From Spirochaetota bacterium (GTDB lineage: Bacteria > Spirochaetota > UBA4802 > JAFGJZ01), in contig JAKPJF010000075.1 of assembly GCA_029554345.1 (NCBI GenBank), positions 1 to 47,448 of the forward strand: a stretch of 47,448 bases of DNA, given 5' to 3'. Of this stretch, positions 18,361 to 27,206 are shown in pieces. Position numbers and translations under genes: made by a program. The notes below the pieces were generated by a model. The model made no database searches. It was not told the origin of the DNA and worked only from the letters and a program-made list of their open reading frames with translations. The stretch's first letter is position 1, and each line of letters begins with the position of its first letter.

Positions 18361-18888
18361 TTAGTCGCCTTCGAAGCAGCAAATGTGAAATATTTCATAA
18401 CTTCTTTTTTTCAGTCTTTCCGCGCCTTTCAAATCAGGCAGATTGACAATAAAAGCTAATCCGGCGACGATTCCGCCGGCGCTTTCAATAAGTTCGGCAG
18501 AAGCAAGTGCCGTTCCTCCTGTCGCAAGAAGGTCATCGACTATGAGAATACGCTTTCCCGGAGAAATTACATCATCATGAATCTGGATAGTATCCTCGCC
18601 GTATTCAAGCTGATAAGTTCGCGAAATAACAGAGCCCGGCAATTTACCCTTTTTACGTATAGGAATAAAACCCTTTCCTAATTTTACCGCTACAGCGCTT
18701 CCGACAATGAACCCGCGTGATTCGATTCCGGCGATATAATCAATATCCCTTGAAATGCAGTAATCGGCAATTAATTTTACCGATTCGGCAAACGCAGAAG
18801 GGTCGGCAAACAGAGTTGTCAGGTCTCTAAACATTACGCCTTTTTTCGGGAAATCCGGAATTGTTCTTATTGAATCTTTAATATTCAC
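18361..18888 (-). CDS. apt: Adenine phosphoribosyltransferase
   Basis: A 175-residue enzyme converting adenine and PRPP to AMP. It starts IKDSIRTIPDFPKKGVMFRD, has GIESRGFIVGSAVA in the middle and the PRPP-binding RILIVDDLLATGGTALA. The start is GTG at 18886-18888, placed by an AGGAGG (complement 18897-18902) that lies inside the end of murJ. This GTG overlaps the murJ stop as GTGA, so the two are translationally coupled. A longer frame up to 19032 only reads into murJ. Confidence 0.95.
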   Translation of the reverse strand: MNIKDSIRTIPDFPKKGVMFRDLTTLFADPSAFAESVKLIADYCISRDIDYIAGIESRGFIVGSAVAVKLGKGFIPIRKKGKLPGSVISRTYQLEYGEDTIQIHDDVISPGKRILIVDDLLATGGTALASAELIESAGGIVAGLAFIVNLPDLKGAERLKKRSYEIFHICCFEGD

Positions 18889-20450
18889 AGAAACTTCCTC
18901 CTGATCTTGTTTAAAAATAGAGACAGATAATGAATCTCTTTTATCCTGAGAACAAACGCCGCTCCAAGATAGACAGCAGCTCCAGTCGAAATAAGCACAA
19001 ACAGCCAGAACACCTTCATCAAAAATCCGCACTCACTCCAGTCAATCTTTGACTGAATTATATACAGTATAATACCGAATAAAACCGAAGCAAGAAAAGA
19101 TTTAACAAATGAAATGAAAACCGGTTTAAGCATACCCTTGCCGAATTTTCTCCGCATAAAAAGAAACGCTGTGAATATCTGGGCAAAAGCCGCAATACTC
19201 ACTGCAAGAGTAAGCCCCGCATGACGGAGATCCGTCTTTATCAGAAGGTATCCCGCACCGGCATTTACAACAAGAGAAATGAATGAAGTAAAAACCGGTA
19301 TCCTGGTATTTTTTACTGCATAAAATACAGGCATGGTAACGCGCACAAGAGCAATAGCCGAAAGTCCGATTGCAGCGTAAAAAAGAGCCTGTGAAGTCAG
19401 AATTGAATCATTATGCGTAAAATTATTTCTTTCAAAAAAAGTCGAGACTATCGGAAGAGAGCAGCTCATAAGAAAAGCTGAAGCCGGAAGCGCAAAAAAA
19501 AGCGACGCACCCGCAGCACCCGAATATATGGATTTCATGCCTTCAACGTCATTCTTAGCGGATTTCGCACTCATTTCAGGAAGAATAACATTTGCAATCG
19601 ATACCACGAAAATGCCGAGAACAATTTCCGTAAGACGGTCGGAGTAATAGATACTGCTCACCGCACCCTTGAAAATTGTCGTGGCAAATGCGGTATTTAC
19701 GAGAATATTTATCTGATAAATCGCAATCCCAAGAAGCGCGGGAGTCATCATCCTGAAAATCCGCCTGATTCCCGGATCTTTAAAGTCAGGAAGGAAGCTG
19801 AAGCGGAAACCGCTGCGCCTCATATAAGGCAATTGGAGAAGAAGCTGCATTATTCCGCCGAACAAAACACCGAATGCGAGCCCCATTACTTTTTGCTCAA
19901 AAAAAGATGAAAAAACAACCGCACCGCAGATTATTCCGACATTAAGCAAAACAGGAGAAAATGCCGGAGCAAAAAAATGTTTATTGGAATTCAAATAACC
20001 CATGCAGAAAGATACAATTCCCACCAGAAAAAGATAGGGAAACATAAGCCTGTTCAGCAAAACGGTCAGGGAAAGAAGAGAATCATCAGTAAAACCGTAG
20101 GCGAAAAGATTGACGATCTGCGGCGAAAAAATTATTCCAAGCGAAACGACCGCGAAAAGTATCAGTATAAGAACCGAAACAGTCTTGCGGGCGAGAATTT
20201 CCGATTCATCTTTGGTTTTATTATGAAGATAATCCGTATATACCGGGATAAAGGAAATCGTAAGAGCTCCTTCTGCAACCAATCGTCTGAAAAGATTCGG
20301 TATACGAAAAGCTACATAGAAAGCGTCGCTTACATCATTCATGCCGAAAATACTGCTGATCAGAATGTCGCGCACAAAACCGAATATTCTGCTTATAAAT
20401 GTAGAACCGGCAACAACACCGGTAGATCTGATTACTTTTTTTCTGTCCAT
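18885..20450 (-). CDS. murJ: Lipid II flippase MurJ
   Basis: A 521-residue protein with about 14 hydrophobic helices of the MviN/MurJ type (MATE-like MOP superfamily). The N-terminal pattern STGVVAGSTFISRIFGFVRDILISSIFG and RLVAEGALTISFIPVYT is diagnostic. It flips lipid II across the inner membrane for peptidoglycan synthesis. TTGACT (complement 20479-20484) lies 28 nt before the ATG and no strong ribosome site is seen, so the mRNA may be nearly leaderless. The gene is coupled to apt by a 4-base GTGA overlap; the pairing has no clear functional logic. Confidence 0.93.
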   Translation of the reverse strand: MDRKKVIRSTGVVAGSTFISRIFGFVRDILISSIFGMNDVSDAFYVAFRIPNLFRRLVAEGALTISFIPVYTDYLHNKTKDESEILARKTVSVLILILFAVVSLGIIFSPQIVNLFAYGFTDDSLLSLTVLLNRLMFPYLFLVGIVSFCMGYLNSNKHFFAPAFSPVLLNVGIICGAVVFSSFFEQKVMGLAFGVLFGGIMQLLLQLPYMRRSGFRFSFLPDFKDPGIRRIFRMMTPALLGIAIYQINILVNTAFATTIFKGAVSSIYYSDRLTEIVLGIFVVSIANVILPEMSAKSAKNDVEGMKSIYSGAAGASLFFALPASAFLMSCSLPIVSTFFERNNFTHNDSILTSQALFYAAIGLSAIALVRVTMPVFYAVKNTRIPVFTSFISLVVNAGAGYLLIKTDLRHAGLTLAVSIAAFAQIFTAFLFMRRKFGKGMLKPVFISFVKSFLASVLFGIILYIIQSKIDWSECGFLMKVFWLFVLISTGAAVYLGAAFVLRIKEIHYLSLFLNKIRRKFL

Positions 20451-20518
20451 GAACTTAAAATTTCACCAAAAGCGATTCAGTCAAGGTATATTCTTTTTAA
20501 TGCCACATTGATTTTTTA

Positions 20519-20548
20519 TTGACTTCAAAAGGCAATTAAAGCTAATAA
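20519..20548 (+). promoter_or_regulatory. Promoter of the 20566 membrane-protein gene
   Basis: TTGACT (20519-20524) and TAATAA (20543-20548) with an 18-nt spacer. A GGGGGAG ribosome site follows just before the ATG at 20566. Confidence 0.5.
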
Positions 20549-20565
20549 AACTCTCGGGGGAGAAT

Positions 20566-21186
20566 ATGGATTACAGACTTGTCAGACAGTATGCCAATAA
20601 TTCAATAGACAATTTTTTCAATTTTTTCTATAAAATAGCTGACTTTTTCACGGTTATGATCGACTGCTTCTGGGCTTTTTATGACATCTGGTACTGCTTT
20701 GTAATGGTTTTCGTTAATTTCTTTTCATACTTATATTTCATGTTTCTTTTTATCGTCGATAAAGCCACTTTTTCAAGATCTTCACTTTTCTGGAGAAAGA
20801 CTTTCGACGACTCCGGTGTCCGTAAAATAACCGCAGCTTATTCACGCGAGCACTACAATCCTGTTCCGGGAATGTACGGTAAGGCGGCTGATTCTGCAGC
20901 GAGAACAATCAGCGCAGTAACTAATGCCGTATCGGCACCGAAAATTTCATCACCTGTTTCTGCAATAAAACGTCCGGAAGGAGCGAGAAAAAACTTTTTC
21001 AAGGAATTTGCTGAAGGCTTTGTAAACTTCATGAGCAAGCTTTTCAAAAAATTCCGCGAATTCGGAGAATGGTTCAAGAAAACTATTCTTTCGAAACTCA
21101 GCCCGGTTCGCGAAGAAGAACCACAGGGAAGAAAATCCCTGGTCGACAGCTACATGAAAGAATATCAGAAATCAAAACGAAGATAA
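20566..21186 (+). CDS. Hypothetical membrane-anchored protein
   Basis: A 206-residue protein. Residues 15-65 are rich in Phe, Tyr and Trp and form one or two membrane helices (FTVMIDCFWAFYDIW, VMVFVNFFSYLYFMFLFIV). The rest is cytoplasm-like, Ala/Ser-rich in the middle and strongly basic at the end, with an amphipathic Lys/Phe-rich helix (FMSKLFKKFREFGEWFKK). No family is recognised. It has a clear promoter and GGGGGAG ribosome site and stands alone. The basic amphipathic tail could touch membrane or nucleic acid; that is a guess from composition. Confidence 0.65.
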   Translation: MDYRLVRQYANNSIDNFFNFFYKIADFFTVMIDCFWAFYDIWYCFVMVFVNFFSYLYFMFLFIVDKATFSRSSLFWRKTFDDSGVRKITAAYSREHYNPVPGMYGKAADSAARTISAVTNAVSAPKISSPVSAIKRPEGARKNFFKEFAEGFVNFMSKLFKKFREFGEWFKKTILSKLSPVREEEPQGRKSLVDSYMKEYQKSKRR

Positions 21187-21207
21187 ATCTCCATCCGGAG
21201 AAGTTCA

Positions 21208-21240
21208 TACACGCATACGAATAATATTCTTATGCGTGTA
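21208..21240. terminator. Stem-loop between converging genes
   Basis: TACACGCATA (21208-21217) and TATGCGTGTA (21231-21240) form a perfect 10-bp stem, with GAATA/TATTC pairing inside. A weaker stem TCTCC/GGAGA lies just before. It is likely the shared terminator of the 20566 gene and the kinase gene, although T-runs are poor. Confidence 0.55.
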
Positions 21241-21278
21241 ATATAATCATACTTACAATTTCAAAAAATTTCAGCTCA

Positions 21279-23090
21279 TCATTTAGTATTCAAAACTTTT
21301 TTAATAATATCAGTTAACTGATTTTTTCTATAAGGTTTTGGGAGAAATCCGTCTGCATCTTTGGGCACTTGTCCTTCCTGAGAAAAACCGGAAGTCATAA
21401 TGATTTTCGCTGATGGATCAATCTCTTTTATTTTCTCAAAGACAGTCAGACCGCTCATTTCAGGCATTACCATATCAAGTAATACCATCTTTATCTCATC
21501 TTTTTGTCTTCTTAACAATTCAAGCCCTTCAATTCCGTTTGATGCCGAAACAACTGCAAAGCCAATATCTTGAATCATTAGCCTGGCAGTAGTCCTCAAT
21601 ATGTCATCATCTTCGATAACTAGAATTTTCCCCGGCTCAGAAAAAGCAAACTCTACTGCATCGGCGAAATTATATATACCGTAATTTTTAGGCCCGGAAT
21701 ACAAAGGAAGATAAATGGTAAACACAGATCCGTTTCCGTTACTGCTTTTAAGTGTTATAGCGCCATGGTGACTGAGAACAGTTCCGTATACTGCTGAAAG
21801 ACCCAACCCGGTTCCCTTTCCGTCGTGTTTTGTTGTAAAAAAAGGTTCAAATATCCTGTCCTGAATCTCCTCCGGAATGCCTGATCCGCTGTCCATTGTA
21901 GCAATGCTGACATAATCACCCGGTGTCAGGGATAATTTATTCTCGTAACAAAACCCGGCATCCAGATACACTTTCCGCATTGTAACACGGATTTTTCCGG
22001 ATCCGCTGATTGAGTCTCTTGCATTTATCAGCAAATTAAGAAAAGCATTCTGAAGCTGACCGGGATCTCCTATAACTTCAAGGGGCTCCGGCGATATCTC
22101 GCGTTCAATCACTATCTGCCGGTCAATTGTATGTTCGGCAATAGATATCGTCGTATTAATAATATCCTGTATAACTACCGGTGTAGAAAGTATTTTTCCT
22201 TTTCGGCTGAAAGCAAGCAGGTTCTTGGTAAGATCTGCTGCACGGGATGATGATTTCAATATGAGATCAATAATCTCTCTCTGATCATCATTCAAACTGC
22301 CGCCTTCCATCAGAACATCAGCGGCTCCGATTACACCTCCAAGCATATTGTTAAGATCATGTGCAACTCCTCCTGCAAGCTGTCCGATAGCTTCCATCTT
22401 GTGAATATGATTTAATTGAGCACTCATAGATTCATACTCGCTCATATCCCTGTAAATTCCGACTGTTCCTATGATAGAGGAGTCTTCCCCTTTGATAACC
22501 GTCGTATTGTCACTGACCGGTATTGTTTGTCCGCCTTTACTTTTTAGAAGATATTTTCCCTGTGCTGAAACTGACACTTTGCCATTGATGATATCTCTTA
22601 CAGGATGATAATCGACGTCTTTCTTGGTAATCCGGTCTACATAACGGATCATATCCTGTACATTCCGGCCGATAGATTCATTCAAATTAAAACCAGTTAA
22701 CTTTTCCATCGCGTAATTTAAATGTGTTATCCGGCCTTCGTTATCAGTTGTTATTACACCATCAGCGATTGAATTAACCGTAACCCTCAGCCACGTCTCC
22801 TTTTCTTTTAAATCAAGAAGAACCGTATAATTATTCCAATTATTTATAAAAAAAAGAAATATCAGAGTGAAGAGTATCTCATTGATATCCTCAAGAGGAT
22901 CAAAGAAATCAGATATATCCGAGTGTTCCAGGATATTTGAAAATGAAACGAGCATATAAAAAATAACTATCATCGAAAGCGGAATAATTACATTTAAAGG
23001 AATGTTTCTCTTTCTGATGCGCACTGCCAAAACAACAATGGTCACGGACAAAATAAGCGTAGAAAGTATACTGGCTGTTAACTCTATCAC
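21279..23090 (-). CDS. Hybrid sensor histidine kinase (PAS-HisKA-HATPase-REC)
   Basis: A 603-residue kinase. Three membrane helices lie in residues 1-90. A PAS domain spans about 100-220 (GVITTDNEGRITHLNYAMEK). The HisKA box GQLAGGVAHDLNNMLGG carries His244. The ATPase follows with GDPGQLQNAFLNLLINARDS and GKGTGLGLSAVYG. A C-terminal receiver domain has the phospho-Asp at 539 (MVLLDMVMPEMSG) and Lys585 in PKPY. It would autophosphorylate and pass phosphate to its own receiver; a separate HPt protein such as that at 6021 may carry it on. The start is GTG at 23088-23090, overlapping the upstream gene as GTGA. The short sensor loops suggest sensing within the membrane or cytosol. Confidence 0.92.
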   Translation of the reverse strand: MIELTASILSTLILSVTIVVLAVRIRKRNIPLNVIIPLSMIVIFYMLVSFSNILEHSDISDFFDPLEDINEILFTLIFLFFINNWNNYTVLLDLKEKETWLRVTVNSIADGVITTDNEGRITHLNYAMEKLTGFNLNESIGRNVQDMIRYVDRITKKDVDYHPVRDIINGKVSVSAQGKYLLKSKGGQTIPVSDNTTVIKGEDSSIIGTVGIYRDMSEYESMSAQLNHIHKMEAIGQLAGGVAHDLNNMLGGVIGAADVLMEGGSLNDDQREIIDLILKSSSRAADLTKNLLAFSRKGKILSTPVVIQDIINTTISIAEHTIDRQIVIEREISPEPLEVIGDPGQLQNAFLNLLINARDSISGSGKIRVTMRKVYLDAGFCYENKLSLTPGDYVSIATMDSGSGIPEEIQDRIFEPFFTTKHDGKGTGLGLSAVYGTVLSHHGAITLKSSNGNGSVFTIYLPLYSGPKNYGIYNFADAVEFAFSEPGKILVIEDDDILRTTARLMIQDIGFAVVSASNGIEGLELLRRQKDEIKMVLLDMVMPEMSGLTVFEKIKEIDPSAKIIMTSGFSQEGQVPKDADGFLPKPYRKNQLTDIIKKVLNTK

Positions 23091-23401
23091 AGTCTTTGCC
23101 GTCTCCTCTCTTTTTCATCAGAGAGAGCTCCGTCTTTTAATGCATCTTTTCCGGTAAACTTCACAACGCCTGCAAGCAGAAAAAATGCTCCAATTGTAAT
23201 GCTTATATGCTCCAAAGCGTTGAAGATTTCAGAGAAATTGTACTCTTCTGCAACAGTAAATATATTAGAAAAAAGAATAGCTGTATATGCTAATATAAAA
23301 TAATTTTTTCCTTTAATCTTAGATCGGATTATAAGATTCCAGAATAGCGGATATCCTATAGCAAAAACTATCATTACGAAAATCTCTGTGGAAATCGGCA
23401 T
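23087..23401 (-). CDS. Small membrane protein coupled to the histidine kinase
   Basis: A 104-residue protein with three hydrophobic helices (about 6-24, 32-50, 66-82) and a charged C-terminal tail. Its layout resembles the membrane part of the downstream kinase (an NILEHSDISD-like segment in the kinase, NALEHISIT here), so it may be a duplicated or split sensor module. Its TGA overlaps the kinase GTG (GTGA), which makes co-translation near certain. A partner in signal sensing is the natural inference. No named family is recognised, and the ribosome site is weak. Confidence 0.65.
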   Translation of the reverse strand: MPISTEIFVMIVFAIGYPLFWNLIIRSKIKGKNYFILAYTAILFSNIFTVAEEYNFSEIFNALEHISITIGAFFLLAGVVKFTGKDALKDGALSDEKERRRQRL

Positions 23402-23555
23402 ATCCGCACCAGCCAGGAGAAAATTTCATCCATGCATAAAAGCTAGTGATAAGAATAACATCATTTTAGGCAGTCAGTCAAATTATTTTTTCAGAAGATT
23501 CTATTACTTACGATTTCAAGAAGTCAGGCTTATACAGCATCTGAACTTTTATATT

Positions 23556-24254
23556 TTATAAAATGAGCAGAATTTCATCAAATTCCTTTATCCTGAACGC
23601 ACAACTGTCATTACTTCCAAGACTGTTTTGCGAAAACCACAGAGCTTGCATTCCAATTTCCTGCGCGGGCATTATATCCATTTCCAGTCTGTCACCGACC
23701 ATCAAACTTTCATTTTCCATTGATCCGCTTTTTATTAATGCTGTCCGAAATATCTCATGGCTGGGTTTTCTTATTCCAATATCATAACTATAAAATTCAT
23801 AATCAATTAATTCAGACAAATTCAGATACTTTAATGTCACACTATGACATTGACCAGGAACAGTTGAATTTGAGATTATACCTGTTTTTATGCCTCTTGA
23901 TTTTATTTCACTTAAAACCTCTCTTATTCCATGCATCGCGACTGCAAAACGGGCACACGGCTCATGAAACGCAAGAATCAGTTCCATAAAGATATTGGAA
24001 TTTTCTTGAATTGCATCAGGCATAAAATGCATCATATCAAATTCCTTTTTACTTTCATTTCGTTTAGTCAAAACGTTTATCCATGGATAATAAAAAGTAT
24101 TTAACAATTTATCGAATTCAATTCCAATTTCGTATTCTTTCAGTTTTCCATGCATCTGAAAAAGTCCAAGAAAATCCTTTTCTTCGTCTGTCAAATTTCC
24201 CGAATGATAATCAACAATAGTATTACCAAGATCGAAAAAAACTGTTTTTATCAT
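23556..24254 (-). CDS. HAD-superfamily hydrolase
   Basis: A 232-residue protein with all four HAD motifs: FFDLGNTIV (nucleophile Asp near residue 7), TGIISNST (motif II), RKPSHEIF (motif III Lys) and MVGDRLEMDIMPA (motif IV). The helical cap suggests a subfamily I phosphatase such as phosphoglycolate- or nucleotide-type enzymes. The substrate cannot be told. A GGAGA ribosome site precedes the ATG. It appears monocistronic. Confidence 0.88.
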   Translation of the reverse strand: MIKTVFFDLGNTIVDYHSGNLTDEEKDFLGLFQMHGKLKEYEIGIEFDKLLNTFYYPWINVLTKRNESKKEFDMMHFMPDAIQENSNIFMELILAFHEPCARFAVAMHGIREVLSEIKSRGIKTGIISNSTVPGQCHSVTLKYLNLSELIDYEFYSYDIGIRKPSHEIFRTALIKSGSMENESLMVGDRLEMDIMPAQEIGMQALWFSQNSLGSNDSCAFRIKEFDEILLIL

Positions 24255-24342
24255 TTTTTTGTCTCCAGAGAGAGGTATCGCCTATTCAATTAGTCCCAAA
24301 CGCAGGGCTGATGCGGAGTCCTGGAGCGCCGCAGCTTATAAC

Positions 24343-26055
24343 CTAGGCAGTTGTTTTTTCTGAAAGTGCAACCATTTCTGCGGCATGTTTACGCGAAAGT
24401 TCAGTAACTTCCTTACCTGCAAGCATTCGCGCGACTTCTGTGATCTTTTCGTCTCTTGAAAGATTTTTTATATGAGTGAAGGTTCTGTCTCCTGACTTCT
24501 CCTTGCTGACGCTGAAATGATTATCGGACATCGCCGCTATCTGCGGAAGGTGCGTTATTACAAGAACCTGTCTTTCTTTAGCAAGAACCTTAAGTTTCTG
24601 TCCGACTATTTCAGCGGTTTTTCCGCTGATTCCGGCATCGACTTCATCAAAAATCAGTGTTTCAACTATGTCGTTTGAAAGAAGAACGGTCTTAAGAGCA
24701 AGCATTATTCGGCTCATCTCTCCGCCGCTTGCGGCTTTCTTCAATTGCTGTAGCGATTCGCCGCTGTTTGCCGAAAGAAGAAATTCTATTTTATCTAATC
24801 CGTGAGGATAGAGCATGTATACATTGTTATTCATTTCAATTTCGCCGGACGGATTAATTTCCTGTTTGATTGAAATTTTAAACTCGGTTCCCTGCATATT
24901 AAGATCTGAAAGCTCCTTCATCACAAGACTTTCAAGTCTTTGCGCGGCAGCGGTGCGCTTTTCCGAAAGTTCAAGAGCTTTAACCTTAGTAAGCTGAACC
25001 TTCTTACGGTATTCATCTGTAAGCTTTTCTCTCATTTCATCGGATGAGTTTATTGAATTGAGTTCGTTCCTGCTTGTTTCAGCAAACTGAAGCACGTCAT
25101 TAATCGTGTTTCCGTATTTCTTCTTCATCATCTGAACCAGAGAAAGTCTTTCTTCAACTTCGTTTATACGCGATTCTGAAAAGTTGAGCTTCTCCTGATA
25201 ATCCCTGAAAAATACGGATGAATCCTCGAGTGAATAAAGAGCCGATCTGACCGAATCAAGATTAGCCGCGATATTTGCGTCTATCTCAGCGACAGAAGAA
25301 AGCGACTGCTCAATTTTCTTTAATCTGGCGATTACACCGCCGTCTCCGCGCAGATTTTCGTTTGCGGCATTTATCTGTGAAAATATTTTTTCAGAGTTTG
25401 AAAGAATGGTTTCTTCTTCCTTGAGTGCTTCGTCTTCATTTAAAACTAGACGCGCTTTTTCAATTTCATCAATTGCAAAAGAAAGATATTCGACCCTGCG
25501 TTTTTTTTCCGCTTCATTCATCTCTGTCGATTTTATTTTTTCTTTAATCTGAAAAAGATCATTATAACATTCGCCGACTTCACCGACCAATGATTCTAGT
25601 CCGGCAAACCGGTCAAGAATCTCGCGGTGCTTGGCGACTTTTGAAATATTCTGATGCTCATTCTGTCCGTGTATATCGATCAAACTCTCGCCAATTTCAA
25701 GAAGCTTTGAAACCGGAATCTGAAGAGAGTTTGCGAAAGACCTTCCTTTTCCGCTCGAATAAAGCTCACGGCGGAGAACGAGAGTATCATCATCGCAGTC
25801 GATTCCGGCATCATCAAGAACAGACTTAATGTTCGGAATTCCGCCGATATCGAAATCGCCTTCAATTGTTGCGCGTTCGAATCCGGTTCTGATGACATCA
25901 GTAGTCATTTTATCTCCGAGAACCGCTGAAATAGCATCTATTAATATTGATTTACCTGCTCCGGTTTCACCCGTCAGCACATTCAATCCGTTTTTAAAAT
26001 CAATTTCAAGGTCTTCAATGAGAACAAAATTCTTTATTCTAAGTCTATTCAGCAT
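24343..26055 (-). CDS. recN: DNA repair protein RecN
   Basis: A 570-residue SMC-like ATPase. Walker A GETGAGKSILIDAI lies at residues 29-42 after MLNRLRIKNFVLIEDLEID. A long coiled coil runs from about 150 to 370, then ASGGEMSRIMLALK (signature) and LIFDEVDAGISGKTAEIVG (Walker B). It acts in double-strand-break repair with RecA, holding DNA ends. The length is normal for the family. The upstream ribosome site is weak (GGGGA). Confidence 0.96.
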   Translation of the reverse strand: MLNRLRIKNFVLIEDLEIDFKNGLNVLTGETGAGKSILIDAISAVLGDKMTTDVIRTGFERATIEGDFDIGGIPNIKSVLDDAGIDCDDDTLVLRRELYSSGKGRSFANSLQIPVSKLLEIGESLIDIHGQNEHQNISKVAKHREILDRFAGLESLVGEVGECYNDLFQIKEKIKSTEMNEAEKKRRVEYLSFAIDEIEKARLVLNEDEALKEEETILSNSEKIFSQINAANENLRGDGGVIARLKKIEQSLSSVAEIDANIAANLDSVRSALYSLEDSSVFFRDYQEKLNFSESRINEVEERLSLVQMMKKKYGNTINDVLQFAETSRNELNSINSSDEMREKLTDEYRKKVQLTKVKALELSEKRTAAAQRLESLVMKELSDLNMQGTEFKISIKQEINPSGEIEMNNNVYMLYPHGLDKIEFLLSANSGESLQQLKKAASGGEMSRIMLALKTVLLSNDIVETLIFDEVDAGISGKTAEIVGQKLKVLAKERQVLVITHLPQIAAMSDNHFSVSKEKSGDRTFTHIKNLSRDEKITEVARMLAGKEVTELSRKHAAEMVALSEKTTA

Positions 26056-26139
26056 AATTCCCCGCGCAAACTCTGCAAAAGCTCCTAACTATAAAACGTA
26101 AACAAATTTCTTTTTTCATCAATTTCTTGAAATAATTCT

Positions 26140-26676
26140 TCATTTTGAAGATTTTGTTTCAGCTGCTGATGCCTTTTTGAAAGTAGCGCGGACTTTTTTG
26201 AACTCTTCAAGAAATCCGTCAAACTTTGACTGCAATGAATAGAAAATAACCTGAACAAAATGTTTGTCCGACTCGACAAAGGTTATAAAGTAACGGACTT
26301 TTATTCCGTCAACGGAACCCGATAGAATTATTGATTTTGCCTTCATCCCGTCGAGAGCAAGTTCATCATGATTTTCATAGGTCATGTTGGTAACTGTAGA
26401 ATTCATATTCTTTTTGATAAGCTCGGCATAACCGTCAACATTTTTGATATTATCAAAGTCTTCTTTAGCCTCGACAAAAACCATGACATATTTTCCGGAA
26501 AGATTGCTCCCTGCCTGAATGTCGGCTTCATCATTAAGATCGTTCATAACAGACCAAGAACCCGGAGCGCTTATCTGAAAATTATTGCCTTCATCTTTTA
26601 AAACCTTTTCTTTTCCAAGATCAAAACAACCGCCCAAAAACACTGCTACTGCAGTAATAAATATTATTTTACGCAT
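26140..26676 (-). CDS. PsbP/DUF1795-like lipoprotein
   Basis: A 178-residue lipoprotein: signal MRKIIFITAVAVFLGGC with the lipobox Cys at 17. The mature part begins NNFQISAPGSWSVMNDLNDEADIQ and later has DGIKVRYFITFVESDKHFVQVIFYS and KFDGFLEEFKKVRATFK, the pattern of the PsbP/Mog1-like alpha-beta domain found in DUF1795-type proteins. The function is unknown. It has a good AGAGGA ribosome site and lies downstream of the DUF6506 gene, separated by a strong palindrome. Confidence 0.7.
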   Translation of the reverse strand: MRKIIFITAVAVFLGGCFDLGKEKVLKDEGNNFQISAPGSWSVMNDLNDEADIQAGSNLSGKYVMVFVEAKEDFDNIKNVDGYAELIKKNMNSTVTNMTYENHDELALDGMKAKSIILSGSVDGIKVRYFITFVESDKHFVQVIFYSLQSKFDGFLEEFKKVRATFKKASAAETKSSK

Positions 26677-26795
26677 ATTAATCCTCTAATATTTTTTAGT
26701 AACCAAAACAGACATATTCTGACCTTTCTCCCGGAGAAAACAACTACAAAACAGTTTTTATTTAAAGTTTTTGACAGTCAAGCAAAGCATTAAAA

Positions 26796-26825
26796 GAAAT
26801 GCTGTTTGAATTCAAACAGCATTTC
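26796..26825 (-). terminator. Perfect 30-nt palindrome, likely terminator of the DUF6506 operon
   Basis: GAAATGCTGTTTGAA (26796-26810) is followed directly by its exact reverse complement (26811-26825). On the minus strand a T4 run follows. This places it as the end of the three-gene operon that finishes at 26882. Confidence 0.75.
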
Positions 26826-26881
26826 CGGAATAATATCCTGCATCAAATAACGCGCACGATTCGCTGTCATGCTCACTTTAA

Positions 26882-27184
26882 TTATAACCCGACAGCATCT
26901 CCGCTTTTATTTCCGAATGCCGGATGAACATCAAAACGTACTACTCCGACAAGTACGCCGCTTCCCACAGCATCCGAAATCATCGAAACCCCTTTATTTC
27001 CAAAACCCGCACAAAGTTCAATTACAGAAACACCTTCAGCCGCATATTTTTTTGCGATTTCAACAGCTTCTTCGTATGATGAAGAACCCGCGATATGAAG
27101 AATGTTTCCGCTGAATTCTACTTTAGACCTGCACTTTGAAGCTTCCTTGTCAGGAGCGGCGAAAAGAAATAAAAACTGATTCAT
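26882..27184 (-). CDS. DUF6506-like small protein
   Basis: A 100-residue soluble protein. It starts MNQFLFLFAAPDKEASKCRS and has EEAVEIAKKYAAEGVSVIEL, CAGFGNKGVSMISDAV and the end VRFDVHPAFGNKSGD. That pattern matches the DUF6506 family as I recall it. The GVVRFDVHP segment could be an active or binding site, but no reaction is known to me. A perfect AGGAGG precedes the ATG, 22 bases after the AraC-type regulator gene. It is the last gene of that operon and may be its regulated effector. Confidence 0.75.
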   Translation of the reverse strand: MNQFLFLFAAPDKEASKCRSKVEFSGNILHIAGSSSYEEAVEIAKKYAAEGVSVIELCAGFGNKGVSMISDAVGSGVLVGVVRFDVHPAFGNKSGDAVGL

Positions 27185-27206
27185 AAATCCTCCTCATGAT
27201 TTATTA

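Noticed and set aside
24255-24342. An attC-like or hairpin element between the HAD and recN genes
   Set aside because: GC-rich short matches exist, but no consistent inverted arms or GTTRRRY/RYYYAAC pair could be found.
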